Below, in pieces: positions 60,701-64,000 of a DNA stretch of 64,000 bases. Both the position numbers and the translations under genes were made by a program. Source of the DNA: CAYNVQ01 sp964400735 (lineage in GTDB: Bacteria > Acidobacteriota > Aminicenantia > Aminicenantales > Aminicenantaceae). The stretch spans positions 186,001 to 250,000 of the forward strand of contig CAYNVQ010000001.1 of the NCBI GenBank assembly GCA_964400735.1. Reading direction: 5' to 3'. The notes beneath the pieces are model-generated. The model had not been told where the DNA came from. It ran no database searches and worked only from the letters and a program-made list of their open reading frames with translations. The first letter of the stretch is position 1. Each line of letters starts with the position of its first letter.

Positions 60701-62029
60701 ATGAAAAAAATTCTCATACTGGGTGCCGGACTCGTGGCCAAACCGCTGGTCAGATATCTGCTCGACCAGCCGGATTTCAAAGTGGAAGTCGCTAGCCGGA
60801 CGGTTAGCAAAGCCGTCAAGCTGATCGACAATCATCCTAACGGTACTGCCAAAGAGCTGAACCTAAAAAATGAAGAGGGATTAAGAAATGAAGTCGCTCA
60901 AGCCGATATTGTGATCAGCATGGTTCCCTATTCCTTTCATCCCAAAGTAGCCAAATATTGCATCGATTTCAAGAAGCACATGGTCACCACTTCCTATGTC
61001 AGTGAGATCATGAAGAATCTAGATGCCGAAGCCAAAAAAGCTGGTATTCTTATCCTCAACGAAGTTGGACTGGATCCTGGGATCGACCATATGGAAGCTA
61101 TGCGAATCATCCATGAGGTTAACAAAAAAGGTGGAACCATAGCCAGCTTCATGTCTTATTGTGGCGGACTGCCCGCCCCTGAAGCCAACACCAATCCCTT
61201 CGGGTATAAATTTTCCTGGAGTCCTATCGGCGTTCTCTTGGCTGGGAAAAATTCCGCTCAATACTTGATGGATGGGCAACAGATTTTTATCCCCTCCGAG
61301 AATCTCTTCGAAAACTACAAGATAATAAATATCGAAGAACTTGGCAATTTTGAAGGCTATCCCAATCGCAACTCTCTGCCCTACATCGAGCTCTATAATA
61401 TCGAATCCGCCCAGACCATGCTCAGGGGGACATTGAGGAATCTGGGGTGGTGCCAAACTTTGAAAAAGGTCGTCGATCTGGGTTTATTGGATGAAGAAGA
61501 AAAAATATGGACAGGAAAAACTTATGCCGGATTTCTCAGGCAGTTGCTGGGGGCTTCGGAAGAAGCTGACCTGCGAGAATCTCTCGCCTCTCGATTGCGC
61601 CTCGATAAGGATTCCGAGGTGATCCATCGCTTGGAATGGTTAGGCCTTTTGTCCAATGATCCTCTGCCTGCAGAGAAAGGATCGGCCTTGGATATCTTGG
61701 GTGCCAAAATGCTGGAGAAATTGCAATACGAAAAGGGGGAGAGGGATATGATTATCCTTCAACACACATTCGAGGCGGCCTATCCTGAAGGAAAAAAAGA
61801 GAAAATAACATCGACTATGGTTGACTTTGGAATTCCTGGAGGAGATTCATCTATGGCCCGGACCGTAGGACTGCCAGCGGCTATTGGAACCAAACTGATC
61901 CTTGAGGGCCAGATTAAAGAAACAGGGGTGCATATTCCCGTGTCTCCTCCGATTTATATTCCCATCTTGAAAGAACTCAAGGCTATGGGAATCGGCTTCA
62001 AAGAGGAGAAGGAATGGATTGAGGGCTGA
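60701..62029 (+). CDS. saccharopine dehydrogenase-like (C-terminal half of AASS)
   Basis: A 442-residue protein matching the SDH half. ILGAGLVAKPLVRYLLD is the NAD-binding loop, and NEVGLDPGIDHMEAMRII, GGTIASFMSYCGGLPAPE and MARTVGLPAAIGTKLIL are the saccharopine dehydrogenase blocks. It oxidises saccharopine to aminoadipate semialdehyde and glutamate. It follows the LKR gene by 17 bases with AGGAG before the ATG, so the two form an operon. Confidence 0.88.
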   Translation: MKKILILGAGLVAKPLVRYLLDQPDFKVEVASRTVSKAVKLIDNHPNGTAKELNLKNEEGLRNEVAQADIVISMVPYSFHPKVAKYCIDFKKHMVTTSYVSEIMKNLDAEAKKAGILILNEVGLDPGIDHMEAMRIIHEVNKKGGTIASFMSYCGGLPAPEANTNPFGYKFSWSPIGVLLAGKNSAQYLMDGQQIFIPSENLFENYKIINIEELGNFEGYPNRNSLPYIELYNIESAQTMLRGTLRNLGWCQTLKKVVDLGLLDEEEKIWTGKTYAGFLRQLLGASEEADLRESLASRLRLDKDSEVIHRLEWLGLLSNDPLPAEKGSALDILGAKMLEKLQYEKGERDMIILQHTFEAAYPEGKKEKITSTMVDFGIPGGDSSMARTVGLPAAIGTKLILEGQIKETGVHIPVSPPIYIPILKELKAMGIGFKEEKEWIEG

Positions 62030-62041
62030 TATCAGAATTAG

Positions 62042-62070
62042 TTGACATCGGCAAGAGAAAAATTTATCTT
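62042..62070 (+). promoter_or_regulatory. predicted promoter of the MEMO-family gene
   Basis: Perfect TTGACA (62042-62047), 17 bases, TATCTT (62065-62070), about 60 bases before the TTG start. Confidence 0.55.
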
Positions 62071-62127
62071 TCCGTATAGTCCCCGTAAAGCAGGATGAAA
62101 GTCCGCAATGAATGAAGGAGGGATGAA

Positions 62128-62934
62128 TTGAGACGGAAACCGAGTGTAGCCGGTTATTTCTATCCCAATAATCCCCAAGCCCTGCGTAAGATGGTGGAAA
62201 GCATTGTCGACCCGAATGCAGATAAAGAAAAAGCCATATGTATCATATCACCCCATGCGGGATATGTGTATTCCGGAAAAGTGGCAGGGAGTGTATTCTC
62301 ATCGGCCTTGCTTCCGGATAAATTCGTCGTGCTGGGGCCTAATCATGGGGACGTTTCCACCCCCATCGCAATAATGAAACGAGGAGTGTGGGAAACGCCT
62401 TTTGGGGATGTCCCCATCGATACAGCGCTCGCCCAACTGATCCTTGACCAATCAGATAAAATCCGGGAGGATGAGAAAAGCCATGCTCAAGAGCATTCTC
62501 TCGAAGTACAAATCCCCTTTATCCAGTACTTCAGTGAACATTGCTCAATCGTCCCCATCACCATCGCCTATCCTGCTTCTTACAAAGATTTAGTGGAGCT
62601 GGGAAAAGCCGTTTCCCAGAGCATCAGGGATTATGATCATGATGTGTTGATCGTAGCTAGCACCGATATGAGCCATTATGTCTCTCAGGAAGAGGCTCAA
62701 GAAAAAGACTTTCTCGCTATCGATAAGATCCTGAATCTGGATGCCGAGGGACTGTATGAGATCGTCAGGAAGGAAAATATCAGTATGTGCGGCTATCAGC
62801 CTACCATCGCTGCCATAGTTGCTTCGAAAGATCTGAAGGCAAAGAAGGCTGAACTCATAAAATATCAAACATCGGGAGATGTTTCAGGTGACTATCATAA
62901 AGTTGTCGGATATGCTGGGATTCGAATAATTTGA
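62128..62934 (+). CDS. amrB: MEMO-family (AmmeMemoRadiSam system protein B)
   Basis: A 268-residue MEMO1-type protein related to class III dioxygenases. It has RRKPSVAGYFYPNNP at the start, CIISPHAGYVYSGKVAG, VLGPNHGD, the metal histidine context EHSLEVQIPFIQYF and IVASTDMSHYVSQEEA. In many bacteria it occurs with an AMMECR1 protein and a radical-SAM enzyme, but those are not in this window. The start is TTG at 62128 with GGAGGG about six bases before; the ATG at 62122 runs into a stop. Confidence 0.9.
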   Translation: MRRKPSVAGYFYPNNPQALRKMVESIVDPNADKEKAICIISPHAGYVYSGKVAGSVFSSALLPDKFVVLGPNHGDVSTPIAIMKRGVWETPFGDVPIDTALAQLILDQSDKIREDEKSHAQEHSLEVQIPFIQYFSEHCSIVPITIAYPASYKDLVELGKAVSQSIRDYDHDVLIVASTDMSHYVSQEEAQEKDFLAIDKILNLDAEGLYEIVRKENISMCGYQPTIAAIVASKDLKAKKAELIKYQTSGDVSGDYHKVVGYAGIRII

Positions 62935-63042
62935 TCCTTATCCCTTTTTTCTCCCTCCAATTTTTCTTCAATCCACGAAACGGCAATGCAAAAAAATACC
63001 TAAAAAAGAGCGTTTATTTTCGAGAGATTGGGCTAAGGCGAT

Positions 63043-63071
63043 TTGAAATTTTCAAGGATTAATGCTATAAA
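63043..63071 (+). promoter_or_regulatory. predicted promoter of hrcA
   Basis: TTGAAA (63043-63048), 17 bases, TATAAA (63066-63071), about 20 bases before the start codon. No CIRCE inverted repeat is present here. Confidence 0.6.
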
Positions 63072-63089
63072 ATTTTTCGGAGCAATCCA

Positions 63090-64000
63090 GTGAAAAAAAA
63101 GACCTTAAGAGAGAAGGACATCAAGATTTTAAACTTGATCGTCGAGAACTATCTCAAGGTCGCGAAGCCTATCAGTTCCGGCTTGATCGCGCAAAGAACA
63201 GGGCAGCCTGTCTCTTCGGCAACGGTGCGAAACATCATGGTCAAGCTGGAGAAACTCGGATATCTGTTCCAGCCCCATACATCCGCCGGCCGTATTCCTA
63301 CGGATAAAGGTTTGAGGTTTTATGTCAACAGTCTGTTCGAAGAGATCATTTTTCCTAACAATTCTATCCATCTCATGACTGAAGATTTCTGTCAAAAAAA
63401 GGGAGATTTTTATTCGCTCTTGAATAGTGTCTCCCATGTTCTGTCCGAATATTCTGACAACTTGGGTTTCGTTCTCTCCCCGAGCATCTCGAGGGTAAAT
63501 TTCCGCCACCTGCGTTTCATCAAAATTGCCGAAGAAAAAATCATGATCATCCTGATCACCACCTCAAATCTCATTCTCAATGAAATAGTGGAGACCAAAA
63601 ACTATTTCACTCAAGTCGAACTCGACCGGGGCTCTCATTATATAAACGAAAATTTTTGCGGGAAAAACCTTCTTTTTGTAAGAGATTTCCTTTTAAGAGA
63701 GATTCCGGTTCATAAAATAAGGTATGAAAACATCGTAAAAAACCTCATTTCACTGCTCAAAAATTACTTCCTCCAAGAAGGAACGAGTCATCAGATTTTT
63801 ATTCAGGGTGCAGCCAAGCTTCTCGAAAAGCCTGAAGTCTTCAGTATGTCGAATCTGAAATCTCTTTTCCAAAGCTTCGAAGAAAAAGCCAAATTGTCCA
63901 AGCTACTCTCAGATGTTATCAGTTTGGACAGGGTGAAAGTCTTGATCGGATCTGAATTGAATCTCCCCGATATATCGGATTGCTCCCTCATTCTTTCCCA
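63090..64000 (+). CDS. hrcA: heat-inducible transcriptional repressor HrcA, 3' end outside window
   Basis: The frame from GTG 63090 is open to the window end (303 codons visible). The N-terminus is a winged helix with LREKDIKILNLIVENYLKVA, PISSGLIAQRTGQPVSSATVRNIM, and LEKLGYLFQPHTSAGRIPTD, which is the HrcA signature. HrcA usually represses groEL and dnaK through the CIRCE element with GroEL as helper. Here dnaK has an HspR-type operator instead, so HrcA probably controls other genes, perhaps those downstream of the window such as grpE or groES. A GGAG site lies seven bases before the start. Confidence 0.9.
   Translation, partial: MKKKTLREKDIKILNLIVENYLKVAKPISSGLIAQRTGQPVSSATVRNIMVKLEKLGYLFQPHTSAGRIPTDKGLRFYVNSLFEEIIFPNNSIHLMTEDFCQKKGDFYSLLNSVSHVLSEYSDNLGFVLSPSISRVNFRHLRFIKIAEEKIMIILITTSNLILNEIVETKNYFTQVELDRGSHYINENFCGKNLLFVRDFLLREIPVHKIRYENIVKNLISLLKNYFLQEGTSHQIFIQGAAKLLEKPEVFSMSNLKSLFQSFEEKAKLSKLLSDVISLDRVKVLIGSELNLPDISDCSLILS

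Noticed and set aside
1..64000. CRISPR arrays, prophage structural genes, complete insertion sequences
   Set aside because: No regularly spaced direct repeats, cas genes, phage capsid or tail genes, or transposase frames were recognised.

Overview
The window looks like chromosomal DNA of an anaerobic, diderm (Gram-negative type) bacterium. The cell plan is inferred from a TolC-like outer-membrane factor, an RND tripartite pump, a phosphate-type porin, RlpA and LolA-like secreted proteins. The mixture of gene families (PurO with a stand-alone AICAR transformylase, a bacterial ComA homologue, HspR together with HrcA, large M14 and M28 exopeptidases, zinc-ribbon Ser/Thr kinases with TPR tails, a DsrC/DsrMK-like module) fits an Acidobacteriota/Aminicenantota-type lineage. 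That placement is an inference from gene content, not a computed phylogeny.

Layout. 1-7024: carbohydrate and transport genes (GH63/MGH1-like hydrolase cut by the window start, SDR, sodium:solute symporter, TspO), then a leftward group (comA-like, HprK-like P-loop protein, ubiE/menG). 7025-13677: a gene-poor accessory stretch with a palindromic repeat, small unknown proteins, a large Ser/Thr kinase with a decayed tail, a HEPN-like protein, a winged-helix protein and a hairpin-rich GC-rich intergenic zone. 13678-23346: housekeeping and catabolic genes (M28 peptidase, MFS, asparaginase, rlpA, LOG protein, purO-purV, malic enzyme). 23578-28748: a heat-shock operon dnaK-dnaJ-hspR-sigma70-dnaC-like with a visible HspR-type operator over the promoter. 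28917-29547: a tRNA-Asn(GUU) gene split by a group I intron that carries an HNH endonuclease frame. 29576-33560: a phoU remnant, a possible PHO box, namZ, a ferredoxin-type aldo/keto reductase and a secreted unknown. 33643-33822: second copy of the palindromic repeat. 34259-39953: tolC-hlyD-RND efflux operon. 40083-48456: phoBR, PHO boxes, porin, pstSCAB, arsC, phoU. 48587-50901: dsrC, a DsrM/TmcC-like cytochrome b and a DsrK/TmcB-like iron-sulfur protein. 50944-62934: cysteine desulfurase, cupin, a prenyltransferase-repeat protein, folK, M14 peptidase, yraN-cysS, a split lysine-ketoglutarate reductase/saccharopine dehydrogenase pair, and a MEMO-family protein. 63090-end: hrcA, cut by the window end.

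How the parts work together. PhoBR, the PHO-box-like 11-bp repeats, the porin, PstSCAB and PhoU form a complete phosphate-starvation regulon, with an arsenate reductase inside it that would deal with arsenate taken up by the same transporter. DnaK, DnaJ and HspR make an autoregulated chaperone loop. DsrC with the DsrMK/Tmc-like pair is a quinone-to-thiol electron-transfer module without dsrAB in view.

The most unusual items are the tRNA-Asn group I intron, whose HNH frame starts in the P1 loop, runs through the ribozyme core and stops inside the 3' tRNA exon, and a pair of interspersed elements whose stems differ in sequence but keep base pairing. Coordinates of stems, promoters and operators were read by eye. 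No search, folding or alignment program was run.
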